Positions 26,179 through 35,123 of a stretch of 64,000 nucleotides of DNA are shown here, in pieces. The stretch is from Fibrella aestuarina BUZ 2 (GTDB lineage Bacteria; Bacteroidota; Bacteroidia; Cytophagales; Spirosomataceae), in NCBI RefSeq assembly GCF_000331105.1, contig NC_020054.1:3204981-3268980 (forward strand), read 5' to 3'. Positions within the stretch are counted from its first letter, which is position 1; each line of letters starts with the position of its first letter. The translations under genes were made by a program, and so were the position numbers. The notes under the pieces are model-generated. The model was not told the DNA's origin, did no database searches, and saw nothing but the letters and a program-made list of their open reading frames with translations.

Positions 26179-26961
26179 ATGGCATCCACGTTGAACCTGC
26201 GCCCTGCGCTTACCTCTGCCCGGATCGTTCTTTTGCTCACAGTTGGCAACGTCCTCATTCTTCTCTTGCGCAACTGGATTCTGGGCGGGTCTAATGAGTT
26301 TAATTTTCTCTTTCATAATCTGTTTTCCGGCTTCGAGCCGTTGCTGATCGCGTACGTGCTGCTGATCGTCAATCAGCGCATCGGTACCGTCGTTTTCTGG
26401 ATTGGGACGTCGCTTTGGGTGCTGTTTTACCCCAATAGCCCCTATATGATCAGCGACCTTATCCACGTGACCCTGCGTACCAACGTACCCACCGACTCCA
26501 GCAGCATCCCGGATGAAATCGTCGACCGCGTCGTGTTCAATGTGCTCATCGTCTTTTCGTTCGCCATGCTGTCGGTGTTCTACGGCTTTGTGTCGCTCAA
26601 AATCATGTACTCCCTCTTCCGGGTACGTTACAGCGCCAGCGTCGCCAAAACGCTGATCGGCGTGGCGGTGGCGCTGAGCTGCGTTGGCTTTTACATCGGG
26701 CGTACGATCAAGGCGGAGGCCATCAGCACGAAGGAAAACCTGTATTCGGCTGATTTCCTGTTTCATCCGATCGAAGCAATCGGCAGCATCTGGCCGAAGC
26801 TGTTTCCGTCGGCTGAACACGAATACCCATACTACATGATGATCCTGTTCGGTATCGTGCAGTGTTCGCTGCTGCTGATGATGCGCAACGTGCGCAACAT
26901 TGAATCAAACGAACTGGTGGCTTCGCCGCGCCATGGGTCGGGCCGCATCTTGACAAACTAG
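26179..26961 (+). CDS. DUF1361 membrane protein, 260 aa
   Basis: A polytopic membrane protein with the family hallmark FYPNSPYMISDLIHVTLRT (about residues 94-112). Six or seven TM segments are visible, and the family is uncharacterised. It begins a co-directional run with another membrane protein (26 bp away) and a histidine kinase, separated from the upstream cob run by a terminator and an AT-rich 150-bp spacer that probably holds the promoter. Confidence 0.85.
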   Translation: MASTLNLRPALTSARIVLLLTVGNVLILLLRNWILGGSNEFNFLFHNLFSGFEPLLIAYVLLIVNQRIGTVVFWIGTSLWVLFYPNSPYMISDLIHVTLRTNVPTDSSSIPDEIVDRVVFNVLIVFSFAMLSVFYGFVSLKIMYSLFRVRYSASVAKTLIGVAVALSCVGFYIGRTIKAEAISTKENLYSADFLFHPIEAIGSIWPKLFPSAEHEYPYYMMILFGIVQCSLLLMMRNVRNIESNELVASPRHGSGRILTN

Positions 26962-26987
26962 CCCGTTCTATTCACACCTCACTTTTT

Positions 26988-28187
26988 ATGACTACGCTCC
27001 GAAAGACCACGTACCTGTTGCTGGCCATCCTAGCCATCTTTGTCTTGCCCTGGGTAGGCGCCAGTATCCAGTATCAAGACCAGTTTCCGCCCGATTTCTT
27101 CGCATATCCTATGTTGTCATCCCCTCAGCAGGAGGCCTTCAGCTGGCCCATATTTCTGCTGTTTGCGGGGTTGTCGGTGGCGGTGATCGTGCTGTATCTG
27201 TTTCCCCGGCTGTTCGGGTTCCGGGCGGTCCCGCAACCCGACTATCGCCCTGCCAAACGAGTCGGCTTCCCCCTCTGGTTCTGGCTTGGGCTGGTGTCGT
27301 GGGGCGGGGTGGCGGTGCTGCTCTGGACCAAAGCGACGGGCCCCGCCTGGCTGCTGCACTGGTCTGATATGCCGCTATTCTGGGGGTTTGCGCTCATGAT
27401 CGACGGCTGGGTGTATGTGCGGCAGGAGGGCCGGTCGCTGATCAGCCGGGTGCCGCAGGAAGTAATCGGGATCGGGGTGTCGTCGGTGATGGGCTGGATG
27501 CTCTTCGAATACCTTAATTTCTTTGTCGAAGACAACTGGTTCTATCCCAAAGGCGACATCATCGACCGCGAGGAGTTTCTGCTCTATGCGGCCGTTATCT
27601 CGTCGGGCCTGCTGCCGCTGGCGTTCGAGTGGTACAGCCTCTTCAAGAGCATACCCGCCCTCCGCGAGCGGTTTTCGCTGGGGCCGAAGATCGTATTGCC
27701 CGAGTGGCTAAAGACCACCGCGCTCTGGTTATCGGTGGTATTGCTGGTGTTGGCGGGGCTCTTCCCTGCGCAACTGTTCTTCACGCTTTGGCTCACGCCG
27801 GCCATCCTGTTGGCTACCGTACTCGACAAAATCGGCGTCTGGACGCCCCTGCGCCCCATCGGGCAGGGCAACTGGACACCCGCTCTGCTGATTGCCCTGA
27901 GCTACCTGATCGAGGGATTTTTCATCGAAGGGCAGAATTATTTCAGCGCGACGCACGGGCCCAACCGCGAGATTCTTTACACCATGGCCCCCGCCTACTG
28001 GCAGTACAACCTCCCCTACGTGAATGCGTATCACCTGTTTGAAATGCCGCTCATCGGGTACTCGGGTTACCTGCCCTTTGGTGTCTATTGCTGGCTGTGG
28101 TGGATCGCCTTCGCCACCCTGCAGGGAATTCCATCCCGCTTTTTTCAGGAAGCCCCGTTTCAGCCGCATAAGCCCGAGCCCGCATGA
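26988..28187 (+). CDS. Polytopic membrane protein of unknown function, 399 aa
   Basis: Not recognised. About nine or ten TM helices can be drawn, interrupted by a hydrophilic loop at about residues 85-95 and the polar stretch FFVEDNWFYPKGDIIDREEF at about 181-200. Trp, Phe and Tyr are abundant. The C-terminal part (LLIALSYLIEGFFIEGQNYFSATHG) is also hydrophobic with acidic positions, which could mean a membrane enzyme or channel. The stop overlaps the next kinase start (ATGA), so it is translationally coupled to the kinase and may supply or respond to its signal. Confidence 0.6.
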   Translation: MTTLRKTTYLLLAILAIFVLPWVGASIQYQDQFPPDFFAYPMLSSPQQEAFSWPIFLLFAGLSVAVIVLYLFPRLFGFRAVPQPDYRPAKRVGFPLWFWLGLVSWGGVAVLLWTKATGPAWLLHWSDMPLFWGFALMIDGWVYVRQEGRSLISRVPQEVIGIGVSSVMGWMLFEYLNFFVEDNWFYPKGDIIDREEFLLYAAVISSGLLPLAFEWYSLFKSIPALRERFSLGPKIVLPEWLKTTALWLSVVLLVLAGLFPAQLFFTLWLTPAILLATVLDKIGVWTPLRPIGQGNWTPALLIALSYLIEGFFIEGQNYFSATHGPNREILYTMAPAYWQYNLPYVNAYHLFEMPLIGYSGYLPFGVYCWLWWIAFATLQGIPSRFFQEAPFQPHKPEPA

Positions 28188-30289
28188 GCCTACGTCTCGT
28201 ACTGCTGCTGCTGTTCGTCGGCTGTCCGGTCTGGTCACTGGCTCAGCCGATTGTCTGGACCGGACAAGCTGACTTCCTGACGATTGGCGACCGGGTCTCG
28301 ATCCTGACCGACACGACGGGGAACCTGACCATCGGGCAGGTCACGTCGCCTGCCTTTCAGGGGCGATTCAGGCCTTCTAGGCAGGTGATTATCAACGTGG
28401 GCTTCTCTGACCGAATTCATTGGCTGCGGTTTTCGGTTGACAACCCCACGCCGGACAAGCTGTTGCTGGAAGTGGCGCAGGCCTTCCTGCCCATCACGGA
28501 ACTCTACTACCAGAATGAGGCCGGGAAAACCGTCAGGCTGACGGCTGGGTTCCGCATTCCGGTCGACCAGAAAATCCGGAAACACCACTATCAGGTCTTT
28601 CCCATCCCGCCCGGCCGGCATACCTATTTTGTTCGGTTGCTGGCTCATTCGCAGCCAGTACCCATCAGCCTCTGGGAGGAGTCGGCTCACGAAATCAAAA
28701 CCTACCGGCAACGCCTGATTTATGGCTTCTACCTGGGCTTCATGTTTTTCGTGTTGCTGAGTAACCTGTTCTTCTTTTTCTCGCTGCGCAACCGGATGTA
28801 CCTGTTCTACGCGGTCGTGGTGCTGATTTACGTCTCGTACTCCATGGCCGTGCTCGACGGCTTCATTGTGTACTTCGTCGATGGGCTGGACCTGACGTTC
28901 TGGTTCATCACCATCCCGACAATTGGCGTAACGGTGCAGACCACCTACTGCCTGCTGTTTCTGGAAGCCGGGCGCTACGTACCCAGAATCAGCCGGGTTG
29001 TGTGGGGTGTCGTCATCTACTTTGCGGCCTATGCCGTCCTGAAATACCTGCTGCCCATGCCGCTGATTCTGGCCATCAACACGGCCAATGCGCTGCTGTC
29101 GTTTTTCCTGATGGGCTTTGTGGGGATAAAGACCGGGCAGAAAGGAAACCGGCTGGGTTATTATTTTGCCCTGGCTTACTGCATCTATTTCCTGCTGGTG
29201 CTGACGGAGGCCACCTATGTTCAGACGGGCAAACCCGCCTACTTCGCCGAACTGAGCCACGTGACGCTGGCCACGCTGATCGAGAGTTTTATTCTTTCCT
29301 TCTTGCTGTCGAAACGGTTTGAATGGGAGCGGGCCGATATCGAGAAGGCCAAGGCCGAAGCCCAGCAGCAGTTGCTGGCGAAAACGCTTGAAAACGAGCA
29401 ATTGCTGCTGTCGCAAAACGAGCTGCTGGAACTGGAAGTCGCCCAACGTACCCGCGACATCGAGCAGAAGTCGACGCAGCTTCAGCAATCGCTTCATGAG
29501 CTGAAAACGGCACAGGCGCAACTGATTCAGCACGAAAAAATGGCGTCGTTGGGTGAGCTCACGGCCGGTATCGCCCATGAGATCCAGAATCCGCTCAACT
29601 TCGTGAATAACTTTTCGGAGGTGTCGATTGAACTCGTCGACGAACTTCGGGTGGAACTGATGGCCGGTCGCCTCACCGACGCTGTAGCCCTTAGCCACGA
29701 TCTGGCGGGGAATCTGCAACGGATTAGCCAGAACGGCAATCGGGCGGCGGGTATCGTGCGGGGTATGCTGGAGCACGCCCGGACCGGCAGCGGCGACCGG
29801 CAACCTACCGACCTGAACAGCGTTGCCGACGAATACCTGCGGATGGCCTACCGGGACCTGCGGACGAAAGATCCGTCGGTAGCCTTTGTGCTTCACACGA
29901 GCTTCGATCCGCAGCTTGAACCGGTGAGTGTGGTGGCGCAGGATGTGGCGCGGGTCATGCTCAACCTATACACCAATGCCTTCTACGCCCTGCGCGACCG
30001 GCAACGGCAGAGCGACCCCGCCACTTACCAGCCAACGCTTTGGGTGAGTACCGAGCGCACCGCCGATAGCATGCTGTTTCGGGTAAAGGACAATGGCCTG
30101 GGTATTCCGAACGAAGCGCTCAACAAAGTGTTTCTGCCGTTTTTTACCACAAAGCCAACCGGTCAGGGGGTTGGGCTCGGCCTGAGTCTGAGCTACGACA
30201 TCATCAAGAAAGGGCTGGGCGGCGACATCCGCATCAACACCGAAGTTGGTCAGTACACAGAGGTGGTGTTCACGATTCCACTACCCTGA
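28184..30289 (+). CDS. 7TMR-DISM sensor histidine kinase
   Basis: A 701-aa kinase with a signal peptide, a periplasmic 7TMR-DISMED2 beta-sandwich (residues about 30-170, with WLRFSVDNPT), seven TM helices (about 180-380), a coiled coil (about 385-440), a HisKA domain with His465 in GELTAGIAHEIQNPLNFV, and a HATPase (VKDNGLGIPNEALNKVF, GVGLGLSLSYDIIKKGLGG). The extracellular domain resembles carbohydrate-binding modules, so a sugar or cell-wall ligand is plausible for the family. Coupled to the upstream membrane protein; no response regulator is adjacent. Confidence 0.9.
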   Translation: MSLRLVLLLLFVGCPVWSLAQPIVWTGQADFLTIGDRVSILTDTTGNLTIGQVTSPAFQGRFRPSRQVIINVGFSDRIHWLRFSVDNPTPDKLLLEVAQAFLPITELYYQNEAGKTVRLTAGFRIPVDQKIRKHHYQVFPIPPGRHTYFVRLLAHSQPVPISLWEESAHEIKTYRQRLIYGFYLGFMFFVLLSNLFFFFSLRNRMYLFYAVVVLIYVSYSMAVLDGFIVYFVDGLDLTFWFITIPTIGVTVQTTYCLLFLEAGRYVPRISRVVWGVVIYFAAYAVLKYLLPMPLILAINTANALLSFFLMGFVGIKTGQKGNRLGYYFALAYCIYFLLVLTEATYVQTGKPAYFAELSHVTLATLIESFILSFLLSKRFEWERADIEKAKAEAQQQLLAKTLENEQLLLSQNELLELEVAQRTRDIEQKSTQLQQSLHELKTAQAQLIQHEKMASLGELTAGIAHEIQNPLNFVNNFSEVSIELVDELRVELMAGRLTDAVALSHDLAGNLQRISQNGNRAAGIVRGMLEHARTGSGDRQPTDLNSVADEYLRMAYRDLRTKDPSVAFVLHTSFDPQLEPVSVVAQDVARVMLNLYTNAFYALRDRQRQSDPATYQPTLWVSTERTADSMLFRVKDNGLGIPNEALNKVFLPFFTTKPTGQGVGLGLSLSYDIIKKGLGGDIRINTEVGQYTEVVFTIPLP

Positions 30290-30350
30290 CCCAACGTACC
30301 TGACTGATCAGGTACGTTCTGAGCAAAGCGAACGGGTATTAAGCAACAAA

Positions 30351-30377
30351 AGGCCCGGACAATCGCTGTCCGGGCCT
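30351..30377. terminator. Terminator between kinase and fasciclin genes
   Basis: AGGCCCGGACA (30351-30361) pairs exactly with TGTCCGGGCCT (30367-30377) around a 5-base loop, with A-rich and T-rich flanks, between convergent genes. It should act in both directions. Confidence 0.85.
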
Positions 30378-30414
30378 CTGTTTGATGGTCACTTGGTAGT
30401 AGCCCGCGATACAA

Positions 30415-30969
30415 TTACTTCGGCAGAAGTACGCTATCAACTACGTGGATTACACCATTGGACTGATTGACGTCGGCGATGGTCACCGTTGCGGTGCCGC
30501 CCTTCTCATCCATCAGTTCGATTTTCTTGCCTTTCTGCATGGCGGTCAGTGTGCCACCGGCTACCGTTTTCAGCGTGGCTTTGCCACCATCGGCCTTGAT
30601 TTTGTTCATCAGGTCCATGGCGCTCATTTTGCCAGCCACTACGTGGTAGGTCAGCACACCCGTCAGCATGGCTTTGTTTTCGGGCTTCAAAAGCGTCTCA
30701 ACGGTGCCCTTGGGCAGTTTGTCGAAAGCTTTGTTGGTTGGTGCGAATACGGTAAACGGACCGGGACCAGACAGGGTCTCGACCAGACCGGCGGCTTTCA
30801 CGGCGGCTACCAGCGTGGTGTGATCCTTCGAGTTAACGGCGTTTTCGACGATATTTTTCGACGGATACATGGGCGCACCGCCAACGGTTACTGTTTTTTC
30901 CTGTGCATTGGCTACGTGGCCGAGGGTCAAAAAGGCCAGCGCACCCAGCCATACTTTTAGTGAAGTCAT
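30415..30969 (-). CDS. Fasciclin (FAS1) domain exported protein
   Basis: A 184-aa exported protein: signal peptide to about residue 22 (HVANAQ), then one FAS1 domain from about residue 40 to the end, with the typical FTVFAPTNKAFDKLPKGT and LTYHVVAGKMSAMDL motifs and the closing VIHVVDSVLLPK. Single-FAS1 proteins mediate adhesion in many organisms; in Bacteroidota they are common secreted or periplasmic proteins with no settled role. Monocistronic. Confidence 0.92.
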   Translation of the reverse strand: MTSLKVWLGALAFLTLGHVANAQEKTVTVGGAPMYPSKNIVENAVNSKDHTTLVAAVKAAGLVETLSGPGPFTVFAPTNKAFDKLPKGTVETLLKPENKAMLTGVLTYHVVAGKMSAMDLMNKIKADGGKATLKTVAGGTLTAMQKGKKIELMDEKGGTATVTIADVNQSNGVIHVVDSVLLPK

Positions 30970-31158
30970 GATGTTTGTCGGCAGAATTACCTGCCTGTTT
31001 TTTTGTGAAAAGAATTAACGTTGGTCGACTAACAACAGACTTACGCTTAGGTATAAGGAGTTGGATTTACGGACGCTGAAAAAAATTAAGAATAGATACG
31101 TAGAGCCGACAACCCGCCCCGTCAACTGCCTGACTCTGACCAGCCCTAACGCAACGGA

Positions 31159-31216
31159 CCCGCCCCGCCTGACCTACGGATGTGCAGAAAGCACAGCCAG
31201 GTGTCGGCGGGGCGGG
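31159..31216 (-). terminator. GC-rich hairpin downstream of the S9 peptidase gene
   Basis: CCCGCCCCGCC (31159-31169) and GGCGGGGCGGG (31206-31216) are perfect complements, with an inner TGTGC/GCACA stem. Located 24 bp past the peptidase stop codon. It has no T run, so it may protect the 3' end rather than terminate. Confidence 0.5.
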
Positions 31217-31239
31217 CCCATCGGGATGGATCGTAACCC

Positions 31240-33495
31240 TTATCGGCCGCCCGGTGGGCAGTGGGTTTTCAGAAAGCTGGTGTACAGGCTGCTCAGGTGC
31301 TGCCGCGTACCGGCGCCTTCCGAAATGCCGTGCGACCGGTTGGGATAGGCCATCATCTGAAACGACTTGTTGTATTTGATCAGCTCATTGATAAGCATCT
31401 CGGCATTGGCGTAGTGCACGTTGTCGTCGCCCGTGCCGTGAATGTAGAGCAGGTTACCGCGCAGGTTTTTGGCGTGGCTAATGGGCGACCCCGACACGAA
31501 ATCGTCCCGGTTTTCCTGCGGCAAACCCATGTATCGCTCCTGGTAGATGTTGTCGTAGGTCAACTGGTTGGCCACAGCCGCCACGGCGATGCCCGTTTTG
31601 TAGATGGCCGGGTACTGAAACAGCAGGTTCAGCGTGGTTGATCCACCGCCGCTCCAGCCCCAGACCGCTACCCGGCTGGTGTCGATGAAGCTATGCTGCT
31701 TAAACAGCGCCTGGGCGCCCTGCGCCTGATCGCGGATGTTGATGCGGCCAATCTGCCGGTAGATGCTCTTGCGCCAGGCGGCCCCTTTCAGGGTGGGCGT
31801 GCCCCGGTTGTCGAGCGCGGCGTAGATGTAGCCTTCCTTGGCCATATCGCCCGCAAACAGATCGTTTTGTCCTGCCGAGAACACGTCGTTGGTCGTGGTA
31901 CCGGCCGGTTCGCCATACACGTAGAAAACGATGGGGTAGCGTTTGGTGCTGTCGAAATCCGTAGGCAGGGCCATCCAGCCGTCGAGGGTCACGTTCTCGG
32001 CGGTCGTCACCGTGAAGAAGCGGACGTTCTTACCTTTGGCGGTGTTGGCTTTGGGCGCATTGCCCCGCACAATGGCGTGGTCGGGCAGGCTCACCCACGC
32101 GCGCGTCGAGGGCGTCGAGCGGTTGGTGAAAGTATGCATGGCGAGGGTGCCGTTGGGCGAGATGTCGTAACCGTGCGTGCCAGCCAGGGTCGTGGGCGAT
32201 AGCCGCTCCGCCGGGCGCGGGCCCGTTTCCTGCCCTTTCCCGTTCAGCGGTACACGGTACAGATACCGTTGGGTGGCGTTGTCGGGCGAGGCGGTAAAGT
32301 ACACGTAGCCGCCACGTTCGTCGATGCGCTCCAGTTCACTCATGTCGTAGTTGCCGGGCGTGAGCAGCGTCTGTTGTTTGCCGTCGCTGCTGAGCTGGTA
32401 AATGTGCCGCCAGCCGTCTTTCTCCGAGACCCACAAAAACGCATTGCCGTTCTGCGTCCATTCCCAGCCGGTCGGGTCATCGCGATCCCAGCGGGCTTTG
32501 ATGTCGATCCAGGCGTTGTCGGTTTCCGTGAAAATGGGCGTTGCCGTGTTTTTGGCCGTTTGGCAAACAAATAGCGTGCTTTGGTTCTGCTTCCGGTTCA
32601 ATTGCTGCACGATCACGCGCCCGGCGGATTCGCGCCCGGCGGGGTCACTCGCGCTGCTGGGGAACCACTCGGCCCGCACCAGGTAGTGCTGCGCTGGATC
32701 GCCCGGGATGGGCAGCCACCGGGTAGGACCACCCGTGGCGCTCACCACGCCCAGCCGCGTCGGCGAGGGGGCTTCACCCACTTTGGGGTATTCGACCGGG
32801 ATGGTGAAGGAGTAGATCGAGTCGGTGTTGTTGATCATCAGGAAATCGCGGATGCCGCTCGCGTCGACCTGCCAGTACAGAATCTGCTTGCTGTCGGGGC
32901 TCCAGCGGAACCCGTCGCGGCAGCCAAATTCTTCTTCGTAGGCCCAGTCGAACGTACCGTTGATGCGCTTGCGGGTACCGTCGGTAGTGAGCTGAGTTAC
33001 CTTGCCTGTGGCGACCTCTTCCGAATACAGGTTGTTTTTGCTGACATACGCTACACGCTTGCCGTCGGGCGATAGTTTGGCGTAGAGCAGCGATTGGGCG
33101 GGCTGTTTTGCTCCGATCTGCCGGAGTTGGCCCGGGCGGCCCCCCGCGGTTTGGCGGCTGAGCAGGTAGTAATCGCCGCGGGTATTATAGCGCCAGACGC
33201 GGGCCGTGTTGGTAAAGATCAGCACCTGCGACGAATCGCGGCTGAAGGCGAAATCGGCCACCGTAATAGGGGCTTTGGCACCGTCGGGCGTGAGCTGCGC
33301 CGTGGTAATCAGGGGTGTTTCCTGCCCGCTGCGTACGTCGGTGCGGGTGATGGCCCCGTTGGCGATGTTAACCACGGCATTGCCATCGGCCGACCACCGA
33401 AGGGCCCGCGACCGGAATTGGGCCGAAGCCGATGAACCTGCGAGTAACGACGTACCCAGCAGAACAGCGGCGAGACGAATACGGAATAAATGCAT
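31240..33495 (-). CDS. S9 family prolyl dipeptidyl peptidase (DPP-IV type)
   Basis: A 751-aa exported serine peptidase: signal peptide (residues 1-26), N-terminal beta-propeller (DPPIV_N, about 35-490), and alpha/beta-hydrolase domain. The catalytic triad is visible as Ser615 in GWSGGGS, Asp690 in HGTGDDNVHYAN and His722 in NRSHGISEG. The Glu pair that binds the substrate amino group in DPP-IV may be the EEE-like DWAYEEEF at about residue 190. It should remove X-Pro dipeptides in the periplasm. GWSGGG instead of the textbook GWSYGG is common in Bacteroidota homologues as far as I recall. Confidence 0.92.
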   Translation of the reverse strand: MHLFRIRLAAVLLGTSLLAGSSASAQFRSRALRWSADGNAVVNIANGAITRTDVRSGQETPLITTAQLTPDGAKAPITVADFAFSRDSSQVLIFTNTARVWRYNTRGDYYLLSRQTAGGRPGQLRQIGAKQPAQSLLYAKLSPDGKRVAYVSKNNLYSEEVATGKVTQLTTDGTRKRINGTFDWAYEEEFGCRDGFRWSPDSKQILYWQVDASGIRDFLMINNTDSIYSFTIPVEYPKVGEAPSPTRLGVVSATGGPTRWLPIPGDPAQHYLVRAEWFPSSASDPAGRESAGRVIVQQLNRKQNQSTLFVCQTAKNTATPIFTETDNAWIDIKARWDRDDPTGWEWTQNGNAFLWVSEKDGWRHIYQLSSDGKQQTLLTPGNYDMSELERIDERGGYVYFTASPDNATQRYLYRVPLNGKGQETGPRPAERLSPTTLAGTHGYDISPNGTLAMHTFTNRSTPSTRAWVSLPDHAIVRGNAPKANTAKGKNVRFFTVTTAENVTLDGWMALPTDFDSTKRYPIVFYVYGEPAGTTTNDVFSAGQNDLFAGDMAKEGYIYAALDNRGTPTLKGAAWRKSIYRQIGRINIRDQAQGAQALFKQHSFIDTSRVAVWGWSGGGSTTLNLLFQYPAIYKTGIAVAAVANQLTYDNIYQERYMGLPQENRDDFVSGSPISHAKNLRGNLLYIHGTGDDNVHYANAEMLINELIKYNKSFQMMAYPNRSHGISEGAGTRQHLSSLYTSFLKTHCPPGGR

Positions 33496-33563
33496 CGAGA
33501 TGAGTGTGTTGCACGGAATTGACTGGCAAAATACGACCGGAGCCGACTACTTTGCACGTTACG

Positions 33564-34166
33564 ATGCCCGCCACCCCAAACACAACTGAACTTTTCCGGC
33601 TGCTAACCGCCATCGGGCAGGGTGATGAGGCGGCGTTTCGGCAGTTTTACGACCAAACCAAGGGGCGGGTGTTCAACACGGCGCTGGGGTACGTACCCAA
33701 CCGCGAAGATGCCGAAGAGATCACGCAGGATGTGTTCGTGGCGGTATTTCGCTCGGCAGGTACGTTCCGGGGCGAGGCCAGCCCAACCACCTGGCTCTAC
33801 CGCCTGACGGTCAGCAAGGCCCTTGACTGGGTCAAACACCGCCGGCGGCAAAAACGAGTTGCGTTGCTGACCAGCCTCTTCGGTACCGATACCGGCGACC
33901 TACCGTATGAGCCCCCCGACCCCGTCCATCCGGGCGTGTTACTCGATCAGCAGGAGAACGCCGCCGCCTTGTTTCGGGCCATCGACAAGCTGGCCGACAA
34001 GCAGAAAACGGCCTATATTCTGGCGCGGGTCGAGGGCTTGTCGAACGTCGAAACGGCCGATGTGATGCAGGTGAGCGTGGGGGCGGTTGAGTCGCTGCTG
34101 GCGCGGGCTACGGAGAACCTCAAAAAACAACTGACTTCTTTTTACAAATCATTCCGGGAGCCGTAG
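33564..34166 (+). CDS. RNA polymerase sigma-70 factor, ECF type
   Basis: A 200-aa two-domain sigma factor. Region 2 spans about residues 10-90 (NREDAEEITQDVFVAVFR, TWLYRLTVSKALDWVKHRRRQ) and region 4 about 130-190 (LADKQKTAYILARVEGLSNVETADVMQVSVGAVESLLARA, in parts). I choose the ATG at 33564 over the one at 33504 because the extra 20 residues are not conserved in form and overlap the divergent promoter region. It heads a run of six genes encoding envelope proteins. The next gene looks like a short anti-sigma-type protein, so control by membrane stress is likely. Confidence 0.9.
   Translation: MPATPNTTELFRLLTAIGQGDEAAFRQFYDQTKGRVFNTALGYVPNREDAEEITQDVFVAVFRSAGTFRGEASPTTWLYRLTVSKALDWVKHRRRQKRVALLTSLFGTDTGDLPYEPPDPVHPGVLLDQQENAAALFRAIDKLADKQKTAYILARVEGLSNVETADVMQVSVGAVESLLARATENLKKQLTSFYKSFREP
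33688..33697. repeat. GGTACGTACC palindrome, copy 5
   Basis: Inside the sigma factor gene. A further GGTACGT lies about 70 bp downstream in the same gene. Confidence 0.8.
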
Positions 34167-34196
34167 GAACCGGCCCCGTTTATCGTCTATCTGTGT

Positions 34197-34502
34197 ATGG
34201 AACCGAAGCAGCAACAATGGATCAACGACGTACTGGGCAGCCTCGACGGCCTGCAACGTGCCGAACCCAGTCCGTTTTTGTACGCTAAAATCAGGAACCG
34301 CCTCAACGGCCAACCGGTGGCCTATGCGCCAAAAAAGCTGGTTTGGCTGGTGGCAGCCTCGTTTGCGCTCCTGGCCCTGCTGAATTGGCGGCTGGTTGCG
34401 TCGTCAACGGTGCCTACCAACGTACCCAGTGAGTCGGCCAGTCTGCGGGCGCTGGCTTCGGAATGGCAACTCTATCCCACCCACCAACTCTACGGCGAAT
34501 GA
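34197..34502 (+). CDS. Small single-TM protein, probable anti-sigma-like partner
   Basis: A 101-aa protein with a cytoplasmic N-terminal part (residues 1-46, including DVLGSLDGLQRAEPSPFLYAKI read in parts), one TM helix (LVWLVAASFALLALLNW, about 48-64) and a short outer tail. The N-terminal sequence lacks the HxxxCxxC zinc motif of classical ZAS anti-sigma domains. Its place 30 bp after an ECF sigma gene and its topology suggest a sigma-binding membrane protein. Its stop overlaps the next start (ATGA). Confidence 0.7.
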   Translation: MEPKQQQWINDVLGSLDGLQRAEPSPFLYAKIRNRLNGQPVAYAPKKLVWLVAASFALLALLNWRLVASSTVPTNVPSESASLRALASEWQLYPTHQLYGE

Positions 34503-35110
34503 ACCAGACGCGCTTGCTGACCTGGGCCGTTGCGGGCCTGCTGCTGCTCAACCTGGGTACGTTGGGGTACCTGGCGCTCCGCCCGCGTGGCCTGCACCCG
34601 CCCAGACCCGGTACCCCCGGCGGACCCCCGCCTGATGGCCCTGCCACACTGATTATCGACCGGCTTCAGTTCGACGAAGGGCAACAGGCGCGCTACCGAA
34701 CGCTCGTCCGTCAACACCAGCAGGCGTCGGCGCGGCTGGCTGAGGCGTCGACCAACCTGTATCAACGCTATTACAAGCTACTCAGCCAGGCCCAGCCCGA
34801 TACTGCCGCCGCGCAGGCGTTGAGTAGCCAGATTGCGGCCAATCAGCGCGCCGTTGCCGAACTGAATTTTGCCCACTTCGCCCAGATTCGGGCCTTGTGC
34901 CGCCCTGACCAACTCCCGGCTTTCGTGCGCCTGCTTGACGATCTCACGCACCTGTTTCGCAATCCGCCGGGGCGTGGGCGGGTGGGTAGGAGAGAAGGCC
35001 CCCGCCGATGCCGTGACGTAGCGAAAAAACAGCGAAAAAAGGGACAGGGCCGTAGGAATGCCGTTGGCCTGTCGTCTAAGGCCGTACGAAGCAAACAGGC
35101 TTCGCGATGA
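34499..35110 (+). CDS. Spy/CpxP-like periplasmic protein (heavy-metal-sensor type)
   Basis: A 203-aa protein with an N-terminal membrane anchor or signal (TWAVAGLLLLNLGTLGYLAL), a Pro-rich linker, and a helical LTXXQ-like domain (LQFDEGQQARYRTLVRQHQQ, ANQRAVAELNFAHFAQIRAL, residues about 57-145) as in Spy/CpxP and CnrX-type proteins. These act as periplasmic chaperones or metal sensors. The C-terminal 45 residues are unusually basic (RRCRDVAKKQRKKGQGRR) and may be the product of a drift in frame in a G-rich stretch. Start at 34499 by ATGA overlap. Confidence 0.75.
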   Translation: MNQTRLLTWAVAGLLLLNLGTLGYLALRPRGLHPPRPGTPGGPPPDGPATLIIDRLQFDEGQQARYRTLVRQHQQASARLAEASTNLYQRYYKLLSQAQPDTAAAQALSSQIAANQRAVAELNFAHFAQIRALCRPDQLPAFVRLLDDLTHLFRNPPGRGRVGRREGPRRCRDVAKKQRKKGQGRRNAVGLSSKAVRSKQASR

Positions 35111-35123
35111 ACCACCAAACACG

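Noticed and set aside
28235..29896. 553-codon minus-strand ORF opposite the 7TMR-DISM kinase
   Set aside because: Antisense to a well-supported kinase; composition is a mirror of its codon use, with no domain recognisable.
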